From NCBI RefSeq assembly GCF_004379255.2, contig NC_056048.1, forward strand, positions 11,989,197 through 12,053,196: DNA of 64,000 bases. The letters are read 5' to 3'. Position 1 is the stretch's first letter. Each line of letters starts with the position of its first letter. Source of the stretch: Salvia splendens (Eukaryota; Streptophyta; Magnoliopsida; Lamiales; Lamiaceae). Below the pieces are notes generated by a model, which was given only the letters and a program-made list of their open reading frames with translations, was not told the origin of the DNA and did no database searches. Positions 45,986 through 56,023 of this stretch are shown one piece after another. Position numbers and translations under genes: made by a program.

Positions 45986-45988
<3 letters not shown>

Positions 45989-46028
<40 letters not shown>
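45989..46028. repeat. (TA)n tract between E5 and E6
   Basis: About 20 TA units followed by a short GA run (46029-46042). Confidence 0.95.
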
Positions 46029-46043
<15 letters not shown>

Positions 46044-46812
46044 TTGTGATCAATGTCGAACCAATTTTAAAGACCGAACTAGAGACCAAATCTGGGCCAT
46101 TAGATCTAGTTTTTTTGATGAGATGTGCTGCTATGTAAATTTTTCGGTCTTCATTACAAGCCCATTTTACTTCATTGTATAGGTTTATTACTTCATTCCG
46201 TACGTAATACCTTGAAACTACAACATGTTTTTACTTTCTTCCACTAGGTTTTGAAATAATTCAACATATGTTTCATTTGAATTCATTGACCTGAGTTTTT
46301 ACTTTATTTACATTAAAAAATGCAATTTATTCAAGTGCGTTTATTACTTCATTCATAAATGTTATTACTTCATTGGATAAGGTTTTTACTTCATTCCAGT
46401 AGGACTTCAAATGCTTCTACACATACTTCATTCCAATAATTTATTACATCATTCCATGTGTTTATTACATCATATCAGCGTTGTGGCGGTGGTGATAGAT
46501 ATTGTAGAGAGAAAGAACGGCACGCGACGGCGAAACCGCATTAACGTACTGAAATGAAGTAATAATCCTACTGGAATGAAGTAAAAACCTACTGGAATGA
46601 AGTAAAAACCTACTGGAATGAAGTTAAATCTTCGTAACATGTTAGTATGACTTATTTACTTTCGGATGAATAAAAATATGCTCGTGATGAAGGCGGAAAT
46701 AATTGATAAATTTGTGTCTCCCATCCATAAAAAAAAACTAGATCTAAAAACCCTAATTTGGTATGGTTCGGTGGTTCGGTCTTTAAGAGTGGATTTATGA
46801 ATAATGAGACTC
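46029..46812. mobile_element. E6: (TA)n-bounded MITE related to E3 (about 780 bp)
   Basis: The left end GAGTTGTGATCAATGTCGAA continues to AAAGACCGAACTAGAGACC; the right end, read inward, AGAGTCTCATTATTCATAA, continues to CTTAAAGACCGAACCACC. Both reach TTAGATCTAGTTTTTTT, an inverted repeat of about 75 bp. The ends match E3, and the interior repeats TACTTCATTCC words (about 46150-46630). No coding capacity. Confidence 0.8.
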
Positions 46813-46836
46813 TATATATATATATATATATATATA

Positions 46837-47556
46837 GGGTCTTGTTAGGTTGAGATTTTTTAGCTTAATTGAGAATTGAGATGCATTTTCAGCCACTCAT
46901 TTTGAAATGTCAACTACAAGTAGATTATATCAACTAAGGGTATTATCGTCATTTCATTTCAATAGCCAGAATATCAAATGTCAACAACTCGTATTAAAAT
47001 GTCAACAACTAAAAAAAATTTATTTTTTTATTTTTTTAAAAAAATTTTAAAAAAAATTTTAAATTTTTTTTTTAATTTTTTTAATTTTCACGCGATGTCA
47101 ACTACGATGTGTAGCCTGCACATCAAATGTCAATAGCCCTGCACATCAAATGTCAATAGCCTGCACATCAAATGTCAACAGCTTATAGTTGACATTATAT
47201 GTGTATAGGTGATATGAATCATATATGTAGTTGACATTATATATGTGCAGTTGACATGAATTGTATATGTAGTTGACATTATATGTGTGTAGTTGACATG
47301 AATTGTATATGTAGTTGACAAAAAAAATAAAAATAAAAAAATGAAAAAAATGAAAAAAAAAATTAATTTTTTTAAAAAAATAAAAAAATATTTATTAAAT
47401 AAAATGTATGATGAAATTACCATTCTGCCCTTTCACAATTAATTAATGTAAAAATATTTTCCATGTGGTAAATTCTGGACCACTCATTTAATAAAAATGA
47501 GTGGCTAATAATGCATCTCAATTCTCAATTAGGCTAAAAAATCTCAATTGATCACA

Positions 47557-47560
<4 letters not shown>
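46837..47560. mobile_element. E7: (TA)n-bounded MITE (724 bp) with long inverted repeats
   Basis: Left GGGTCTTGTTAGGTTGAGAT and right (read inward) GGGTTGTGATCAATTGAGAT agree for about 65 bases, including TTTTTTAGC and TAATTGAGAATTGAGATGCA and AGCCACTCATTTT. TA tracts flank both ends (46813-46836 and 47561-47612). The interior has at least 12 copies of TGTCAAC or its complement. Confidence 0.82.

Positions 47561-47612
<52 letters not shown>
47561..47612. repeat. (TA)n tract at the right end of the E-series
   Basis: About 25 TA units, ending directly at the 3' region of the methyltransferase pseudogene. Confidence 0.95.
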
Positions 47613-47615
<3 letters not shown>

Positions 47616-47995
47616 CAGGTGTCATTCATATATAGGTTTGAAATTTTTATAAGCTATGACTGCATAGAAAGGATCTGATCCAGATAGCAACCCAAAGATG
47701 TCTGCAATTTGGTTGAAAATGGAGTTACCCTGTTGTGCATTTCGGAGTTTTCGAATAACTTGAGGTTGGGTGAAGCCCTCCACGCATTGGAAGTATTGCA
47801 CCACCAGCTGCACCCGGCTTTACCCCGTCCCATCGCGCCAAGCTGCCATCGCCTTCTCGTAGAATAGCCTATTACTAAAGCTCACTATAAACACCCCGCC
47901 CGGCCTCAGCACCCGAAACACCTCCACAAATACCTGATTAAATACAAAATTTTATAACCTAACATAATATTTTTCTTATGAGCGACGGGACACTT

Positions 47996-48085
47996 GCAAC
48001 GCGTTGTCAATTAACATACGTTGCGCGTTGTCAATTAACATACGTTGCGCATTGTCAATAAACATGCGTTGCACGTTCTCTTTGA
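47996..48085. repeat. 24-bp minisatellite in the methyltransferase intron
   Basis: About four units of GTTGTCAATTAACATACGTT with small changes, within the intron 47934-48468. Confidence 0.82.
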
Positions 48086-48624
48086 CTTATTAGTATTATT
48101 CATATTTCTAATTTGATTATAAAAAGGAAAATTGGTCAGAAAAACGATGAACTCCCACCAAAATCTGGTATTTAAAGTGGTCTTAAAAATCACCAATTTT
48201 TCTAATTGTTTGAATTTCACACACTAACGTTTTCAGCATAAATTTTTCCAACATGGAATGCCAAAAATACTATGTGTGGTAGTCAGAGCTACATTCCATT
48301 TCGTGGGGATGATGAAACTAATGATGATATGTATGCTCTAGAATTAGCGTCGGCATTCCATATAGGGAAAATTTATGCCAGTGTGGGAAATTCACGCATT
48401 TCGAATTGAAATTAACCAGACTAAGCTCAATTATCAGGGGACGAGATGCTTGCAACGCGTCCCATTACCTTCTCCGGCTGCTGCAGATACTGCACACTAA
48501 CCGTGCACAAAACCGCATGAAATGTGGAATCCTCCATTTCCAGCTTCTGATCCATGTTCAAATCCTTGACGAAGAAGTAACTGAGCCTCTGGTTCCTGGC
48601 GAGCTCGTGCGCGTTGAGCTCGTG

Positions 48625-49031
48625 TGATACGAACCGCTATTATTATTATTTAGTTTAGATATTATAGGGATTTAGCATATCTTTTTCTATATCTTTGTTT
48701 TCTTGTTCATTAAGTTAGTAGCATTATAAATAGGATAGACTGTTATCTTTTTTATTCATTCAATCAATTAATAAAATATTTTCTCCCCCAAAGATAACGT
48801 GTGTTTTCCAATCCTAATTTTGGATTCCCTCATCCTAATTTTGGATTCTCTCCGCCGATCCTAATTGGACGCCGGAGTATTCTATCAATCGCCGAGTTAT
48901 CTGCCCGACGGGAGCGACTCCCGCGCACAGAAACTCTGCAATCGTCCGCCAAGCATGTTGGTCGCCGGAAATTTATCTCCACCGCCGAGCGAACTCGCCG
49001 CCTGTGCTTGTTAAGGGAAACACTCTTAACA
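48625..49031 (+). repeat. 5' LTR of the gag-only element
   Basis: Contains a candidate TATA-like ATTATAAATAGG at about 48722-48733. The sequence after the LTR, CTGGTGCTCTTGTTGAG, would be the primer-binding site but is not the initiator-Met type; I did not assign the tRNA. Confidence 0.85.
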
Positions 49032-49266
49032 ACTGGTGCTCTTGTTGAGAGGTGACCCTCCCACCATCTCGAACCGAAGCTACGCCGCTGCCCGACGGAA
49101 AACATTCCGCGCAGAGCAACTGCTTTGGTTGTCGAGTCCCGCCTGTCCGCCGAGCTCTAGCCGCAGGACAACACTACTTCTGCAACGCCCGACGGGAAGG
49201 ATTCCCGCGTGCCGCGTCGAAGTCAAACGATCATCAACCACCACAGCCACGCCTCAGTCCGTCAAC

Positions 49267-50137
49267 ATGTCATACGACTACGCCGGCTATCGCCGTCGTC
49301 AATATGAATTCCCTCAGGCCACACAGCCATTCCGTCCCTACCATCCGGCCCAACCTCGCCGTGTAACCAGTTGGGACCCTCCGAGCATCCTGGTGGAAGT
49401 ACTCCGCCCGCCGTCGTGGCCTGATCCAGAATCACCCTACGTCTCACACCACTTGGATCCACCTAATCGTCGCCCACAGTCGAGATAGCAGCCCATCGGG
49501 TACGGCGATCGCGCGCAAGACGCTTGGCCCGACACCGCGGCGCGGCTACGTCGAGAGGGGTGGCCACCTATCTGATCGCGGAGAGCATCAGGCCCAATTA
49601 GGGTTTGATCGCTACCCGACAAGCGCAACGCAGCGGCACCGCCCAACGTGCTGGGACCCACCGGCGCAACAGCAGGACCGCGGCTATCCGACCGTTGACC
49701 GGCCCCGACGCTCGGAGACGTGCTGGGACCGACCTTGCCCTCGGGAGGAGGTGAGAGCGCGAGTCCAGCCCGCCTCCCACCAGTCCCGCTACTCCACCGA
49801 AAAGCCAACGCGGGACCTGTACAATCAGCCCCCACGTGTGACCAGTCAAACTCCGAAGCAGCCACGCCTGGCGCTAATATGGGTCTCCCAGGCGGAGAAG
49901 TCAGAACGGTCCAGGTTGGGTCTCTGCTGGCACTGTCCCGAGAAATGGGTGATGGGACATGTGTGTAAACAACACATTCTCTGTTATGCGGATGATGGGG
50001 AGGAGTTTGAGGAGAACATTCAAGATGAGAATTTAGCCGAAGAGAAAACTGATAATACTCCCACGATAGTATTCGGTGATGATGTTCCCCATGACATTAC
50101 CGATGTTCACAATGATGGCGCTCCCCTTGATGTTTAA
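49267..50137 (+). pseudogene. Gag remnant of the non-autonomous LTR element
   Basis: A frame from ATG 49267 runs to 49488 (MSYDYAGYRRRQYEF, proline-rich). A second frame, to 50137, carries a Gypsy-type zinc knuckle CWHCPEKWVMGHVCK near 49926-49970 followed by an acidic tail. Between them the reading shifts, and the normal gag capsid helices are not recognisable, so the protein is partial or highly diverged. A further open stretch (50393-50716) resembles retroelement 3' sequence. Confidence 0.55.
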
Positions 50138-50746
50138 AACAACGAGTCCCCTAGAGAGTTCCTCAAGAACAAAAGGATTGTCAAGAACGACAGTGAGCCA
50201 CCGCAAGTGCTCGTTGGGGTATATGATGAGAAGATTGGTGAAAAGGAGGAGACATTGCTAGAAGATAAAGAGGAGGATGGTTCTATTGGTGAAGTGGAGA
50301 AGATAATCGCCTCACTCAATGTTGTTCAAGTGTCATCCAAAAATGTTGTTGGAAATTGTTGGGGCAAGAAATGAGATGGTGCTTACACCGATTTGCCCGT
50401 AATTGCTTGTGTCTATGTGGATTTGAATGTCGGTGATGTTCCAAGTATGAATCATCGATCAACATCACTCGACAAAGATGCAAGGTTGATCCCTCCGAGT
50501 AATGACATGCCATGCTTGGGCATTCTGGGAGGCGTGGACTGGCTTTTCGATTTGGCAAGGAATTTTTCCGACAAAGTTGGGTCTCCTTTGTTGATTTTTT
50601 ATGGAAGTGAAGAAGGGAGACGTTCATATGTTCGGTGTGTGTTTGATCCAAGAGGAGTTGCCTCGCCGAAGCTTCTGCTTTCAACTCTCCTTTTTGCTTC
50701 GTGGTTCCCACCTTGAGGACAAGGTGGATTTTAACCGTGGGGGAGT

Positions 50747-51154
50747 TGATACGAACCTCTATTATTATTATTTAGTTTAGATATTATAGGGATTTAGCAT
50801 ATCTTTTTCTATATCTTTGTTTTCTTGTTCATTAAGTCAGTAGCATTATAAATAGGATAGACTGTTATCTTTTTTATTCATTCAATCAATTAATAAAATA
50901 TTTTCTCCCCCAAAGATAACGGGTGTTTTCCAATCCTAATTTTGGATTCCCTCATCCTAATTTTGGATTCTCTCCGCCGATCCTAATTGGACGCCGGAGT
51001 ATTCTATCAATCGCCGAGTTATCTGCCCGACGGGAGCGACTCCCGCGCACAGAAACTCTGCAATCGTCCGCCGAGCATGTTGGTCGCCGGAAATTTATCT
51101 CCACTGCCGAGCGAACTCGCCGCCGGTGCTTGTTAAGGGAAACACTCTTAACAC
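50747..51154 (+). repeat. 3' LTR of the gag-only element
   Basis: Partner of 48625-49031; it starts after the purine run at 50736-50746 and ends TTAACA before the target copy CCGTG. Confidence 0.85.
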
Positions 51155-51400
51155 CGTGCCCTACGACTCTCTCGTACGCTACCTCGTTGGGCAAATGGCT
51201 CACCCAGGAGCTGCAGAGATCCAGAATCTCCATCTCCGGTCTCAGAATCTCGCCGTAGAGGTCCCTCAGGTTCGATATGAATTTATCGTCCATGTGCTTC
51301 ACGAACCGCGGGGACGTGTAGAATTCTCGGTCGGGCAACGGGTTCAGCTTCGTTCGGCGTCAGTACGGTTCGCTTAATTTCGCCGGGGGTATTGAGAACA

Positions 51401-52607
51401 CTCGAGATTCTCGGAAGGGGATGTGATGAAAAGTGCCATTTCGATAGCATGGTTGGAGTTGTTGTTCACCAATCAATTACATAATTTGTGATTTGTTTGA
51501 ATTTGTGATTCAAATAAAACTACGATGGGTTTTTTTAGTAAGATAACGGATTTTTGAAAATCTTATAATATCAAAGTATTTTTGTGGTTACACATAAACA
51601 CATCCGTGAACAAGACTGTAATCGAGATCTAACCTTATCCAACTCTTAGTCCGGCAAGTCCGAAAGTTAGCTCCTAGTTCACGATTTTAATATTTTTCGC
51701 AATTATTCCACGACCAAAAATTTTGGTGAGTAATGTAGCGCATACGTTTCTAAAATTGACATGACGCAGTAGTTAAATGCATTCAATTATTTGCGGGAAA
51801 CTTATAAATTTTGGTAATATTACGATTAATCATTACAAAATTTGTAAATATTATTATTATTATTTTGATATTTTCGCAATTAATATATGCCACTTCGTTC
51901 GGGGAAATTATGTTAGATGTGGCTAGGGATGTCCATCCGGCTAACCCGTTTGAATTCGGGCCAACCTGTTCGGGTTGTCCAGCTATTTGGGTGTGGGTAT
52001 TCGAGTTATGAATTTTTCGGTTTGTAAATTTTCAACCCTAACCCTAATCCACCGATTTTCGGCCTAACCCATCGGGCTATTCACCAAAAAAGCTTTCATA
52101 AACAATATCTCGTATTCAAAATTTCCCTCTATAAAATAATTTTAAATTTTAGATATTTTTTTCTTCTAAGTTTTAGAATCACATAAAATCTTTAAATTTT
52201 TGTCGTTTTCAATATTAGTTGGAGATGAACATTTCATCTAGGTCAACACAAAGATAAATTAAAATTAAAGAAATCAATTTGAATCAAAGTTTGTGTTCGT
52301 GATATTATTTTGGCATTGATTATAATCTATTCTTTATGAAAATTAGAAATCATATCTTACATAAATTATTTTTAAAACACTAACTATCTTGAGAATTTTG
52401 ATGGGCTAATTATTCTATATTTTCTCTTGATAGGCTTTGGCGGTGATAAGTCGGCAGTGACAAATGTTGGGACAACGGAAGAATTGTTCGAGGTGGAACT
52501 TGAAAGTTATAGTGTGGAAAACAGTAGAAAGGTGTGGAATGAAGATTAAAGAAGACTAATTATAGTGCACGAAATCCAAAAGTACAAGAAAAACCCTAAA
52601 ACATAGT
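51401..52607. other. AT-rich intergenic DNA with a possible hAT-like end
   Basis: No gene. At about 51922-52085 a GC-richer stretch (CTAGGGATGTCCATCCGGCT, then repeated CGGGC/AACCCG pairs) resembles the ends of plant hAT elements with CTAGGG-GTGTC. No matching right end or 8-bp duplication was found. Confidence 0.35.
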
Positions 52608-52789
52608 ACTCCCTCCGTCCCAAGGTAGATGTCACACTTGGGAGATGACACAGGATTTTAGGAGATGTTATTTTGCGTGTTAAGTGGTGAGAGAAAATAT
52701 AATTTTATAACTGATGTCAGAGGGAACTTTTTCCAAAAGAAGAAATGTGACATCTTTTGTGGGACAAACTAAAAAGGAAAGTGTGACAT
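52608..52789. mobile_element. Stowaway MITE fragment cut by the Athila LTR
   Basis: The left end TACTCCCTCCGTCCCAAGG is intact. The body continues to AAGTGTGACAT, where the complementary right end would begin, and then stops at the LTR boundary. The Athila insertion is therefore younger than the MITE. Confidence 0.75.
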
Positions 52790-54279
52790 TGAAAGGGCCA
52801 GGGGTGCGTAGGTGTCGTTCAAGCAAGGATATATCCTACTGGTCAGGATAGAGATCCTAACTAAGCCTAGACCCTGGTTTCAAAGATTCCTCAACCCACT
52901 CCTACTGATCAGTATAGTGGTGATAAGGGTCGAATCCCACAGAGATGGTGCGTTTAAACTACCGCGGTGATATTTGGAAAGGTTGGTTAGCTACCACGCT
53001 TGGGTTGAGTCTCTACCTAGACGGGAAATTAAGATGGTGTCCTACTGACTAGGAAGGGTGAATGGTGGTCGACATGTAGTGGTGTACGTGGAATTATGGT
53101 GGATGCGGTGTAACAGAAAATATGCGGAAAGTACTAGGTTTCTATAAAAGGCTAAACAGAAAAGCAGAGAATAAGTGGTAGTTGTGGTGACTAGGCTGGC
53201 AGATCTGCAGGGTGTACTAAATGTGAAGGACAAAAAGCAAAAAGCTTCTGAAAAGCAAAGTGGTCCCAAACTTGGATATGGACATCATCTTCTTCAACAA
53301 ACACAAACTAAAATCAGAAAACAACCCAGATTCAGCACCATAAAAACACAGATTAATGACTCACGAACACAGATCTACAATCAAACATTCCAAATCGAAA
53401 ATCAAACATCGAAACTGAAATCCCGCCTACTGATCAGCATGGAAGATAACAGGAAACACATAACTGCACCTTGCATGAAACAAACCTCTATGAAATAAAA
53501 GTAAACAGATTATGCTAACTCGAAGAAATAAACTACTAACTGAAAACACACGATTCGATACTCAAAACGACCAGAAACTCTAGATCTAAGCTAACTAGGC
53601 AAAAGGTAAAGAGATCAACGAGGTAAACTGAATAGAAAACAATTTCATAGCATAAAACAAGTTCGGATCTGCAAACAAAGTACTTCTAGGCAATGAAATT
53701 CAAAAGCAAACAAAGATCTAGCGTAAGGAAAAACAAGCAATTAAACTACGAAAATGAAATAAAAGTGTTTTGCCACGCCGGGCGATGGAACTTCTAACTA
53801 CGATCTTGCTGACTAGATGAGAACGTCTGGAACTCCAGGAACTTCTTCACGACCTTCAAGTGACCATGGCAGTGGCGAGGAACGAGACTCTGGACTGGGC
53901 TGAAGGACTGAACTACCGAGAGAATTCTACCTAAGAGTGATGATGATGAAATTAGATCCTCGTTTCTCTCTCCAAGTGGCTTCCTTTTATAGGGAGGCTT
54001 ACCCTTGATTTTAGGGTAAAACCTTGTGGTGAGATGACTTCTTTGCCCTTAATTGTGGTTGATCAGTCCCAGCTATCCTTCTTCTCCATCTCGAGCCATT
54101 TTTGCATGTATACTGGTCAGTACGTAATCGTCCTGACGCCCTTTTCACCTGAAGTATCTGAAGTTTTTCCTACTGGCTAGAACACTCAACCTGCACGCTT
54201 AAGCAACTTGTTTTGCAGATAAAGTTCAAATATGCACATCATACTGACCAGTAACCAAGGCCTAGAATACGACTTATCA
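52790..54279 (-). repeat. Athila 3' LTR (about 1.49 kb)
   Basis: On minus it begins TGATAAGTCGTATTCTAGG (ending at 54279 on plus) and ends GGCCCTTTCA (52790). The boundary is supported by interruption of the MITE at 52789. The second LTR is outside the window, so boundaries are inferred. Confidence 0.65.
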
Positions 54280-56023
54280 AACTGCTCACACTTACCACAT
54301 GCTTGTCCTCAAGCGTGAAGAACAAACAAAAAAAAGAAATAAGTCAAATTCTAGCCTGGTTACTCCCCTGACCGACTCTACCTAAACTAGACTCTATACT
54401 ACGACGCAAAGAAAAACACTTGAACAAACATAGAAAAAACACACAAACAAACATAAAAAGACTAAAACACAAAGATCGGGCTATATTTTCAACCATCCCT
54501 CCCATCGGGATCAGGTGCAATCCGGCCTTAGACAGCCTTGAACTTCTGCCGCCCCCCTTTTCTTTCCTAGTCAGTATATCTGCTTGTCAAGATCGCCCAC
54601 ACTCTCGGCCGAACACTAGGTTCACTCAGTCACTCATACCTCACCAGGAGTATTAGGACTGTTCTCTCTAATTGTTGGACCACAAAATGCTTCGGACTTA
54701 GATCTCACGTGCAGTGACTGAAGGACTTAAAAGCTTGTAAATGGGCTATTGGCTTGTAATGTTTTGGGGTGGATGTTCCTAAGTCTCTAGGTTCAAAATT
54801 TCTGCTTCATTGAGGTGGGGGAACTGTGTGCATTTGGGCTCTTGGTTGTTGCTTCTCTTGGCTGACGCTTCTGGCTATGATCTCCAACTGGTCAGTAGCT
54901 TCTTGTGGCTTCGCCACCCTTATTCCTTCTTCATTTTTTTGTGGCCGAGTTTTTTTTCTGACCATTTTCTTCATATTCTTTCTTCTTCTCTTTTTTTCTT
55001 TTTCCCTCGTGGCTTCGCCACCTTTATAACTTCTTTTTGGCCTGGCCGATTTTCTTCCAAACTTTCTTGTCCAGCTGGATTCTACTTTCTTGTACACCCT
55101 TCTAGCCAGTAAGCTTCATTCGCTTCATGCCTTGCACACACACAGTCCCAGTGGCTAGGGGTATTTATCTGGGTATAAAGAGTTAGAAAATAGGTTCTAA
55201 AGTTGGTTTTTTTTGGGGGGGGGTTCCTACTGCCTTCAGTGTTGCTACGCACAGTCACTTCACCCTAGGCAATTTGTGGCAGCCGCTCTTTTCTTTTCTA
55301 AACATGTGGAAAGTGGTTCCACTTAAAGCTTATAACTCACATTTTAAGAGGGCTTTCGTGTTTGGCTCTAAGTATGGGCTTTTCTCTCATACTCACATCA
55401 TCTATCCTGGCTAGGAGATACTAAGGGGGGTGGTTTTTGTTTTCCAGCATGTCTTATTTCCCTCAATTCCCCTTACCGTCAGCTCAAGACAGTTGAGTTT
55501 TAAGCCCAATCAACACACAAAATAAAAAACTAGACCTAACAAAACAAAAACACAAACACAAAGACTACACATATATACATACATCCTACTGGCCATTGCG
55601 TCCCCCCTCCTACTTCACAAGTGTCTGCCCTCAGATAAGGCTGTGAAGTGGAAAAGGTAATGGCCAGTAAGGCGGGCACACAAACAACAAAATAGCAACT
55701 AGAAACAACAAACTAAACACCTAAACAAAAACCAACGAACACAAACACGAATAAAAACTCCTCACACTTAGGTCATACAATGGACTAAGTGTGAGTCAAC
55801 ATGCGTACGAAAAACAAAAACAAGAGAACACAGAAAACATGCTCTAAAGAAACAAACCCTATACTTCTCACACTTAGACTATTAAATAGGCTAAGTGTTA
55901 TGAATGGGGGTTTGCGAACAAACACAGATTATACCACCTAAACAAAAACCAAGACACAAAAAAAACGGAAAGCTAAAAAAAACGAAAAATTAAAAAGAAA
56001 ACTAACTGGTCGTGGGGGTGGTC
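54280..56023 (-). other. Athila 3' non-coding region
   Basis: 1.74 kb between the extra ORF and the LTR, without a gene. It has two minus-strand CTAAGTGTGAG-like phrases (about 55755-55800 and 55865-55900) common near the ends of Athila elements, and CTGGTCAG-type words. Confidence 0.6.

Larger units (their letters stand above)
40820..45988. mobile_element. E5: 5.2-kb (TA)n-bounded MULE-like element with convergent FAR1- and Ulp1-type remnants
   Basis: The left end GGGATGTATTCATTTCCTTT continues to TTTCCTTCTTAATCTCAACT. The right end, read inward, GGGGAGCCTTATTCTCCTTT, continues to TTTCCTTCTTAATAATACCC. This is an imperfect inverted repeat of about 80 bp abutting TA tracts. The + strand has a zinc-knuckle exon, the - strand an Ulp1-type N-terminus. 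The transposase core and protease core are both absent and their places hold tandem arrays. Confidence 0.7.
48625..51154 (+). mobile_element. Gag-only non-autonomous LTR retrotransposon (2.5 kb)
   Basis: LTRs of 407 and 408 bp (48625-49031 and 50747-51154) start TGATACGAAC and end CACTCTTAACA; I see about six differences. Flanks are TCGTG and CCGTG, a 5-bp target duplication with one change. The interior has a gag remnant with a zinc knuckle and no protease, RT or integrase, matching the TR-GAG type of non-autonomous element. A polypurine tract GTGGGGGAGT precedes the right LTR, and the preceding TTGAGGACAAGGT-like end is Gypsy-like. It splits the methyltransferase. Confidence 0.85.
47622..51400 (-). 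pseudogene. SAM-dependent methyltransferase pseudogene, split by an LTR element
   Basis: Pieces on the minus strand: 51400-51155 (REFYTSPRFVKHMDDKFI, then LYGEILRPEMEILDLCSSWV with the SAM-binding motif I region), 48624-48469 (NQRLSYFFVKDLN, AVLCTVSVQYLQQPEK, ending at a GT donor), and 47933-47622 (VFVEVFRVLRPGGVFIVSFS, VQLVVQYFQCVEGFTQP, stop). The intron is 48468-47934. A TGA lies in the first piece (51360-51362) and a TAA in the last (47820-47822). The 2.5-kb element 48625-51154 interrupts the coding sequence between the first two pieces. It is related to a plant methyltransferase family with the HVRGG-like loop LRPGGVFIVSF; substrate unknown. The 5' end beyond 51400 was not recovered. Confidence 0.82.
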
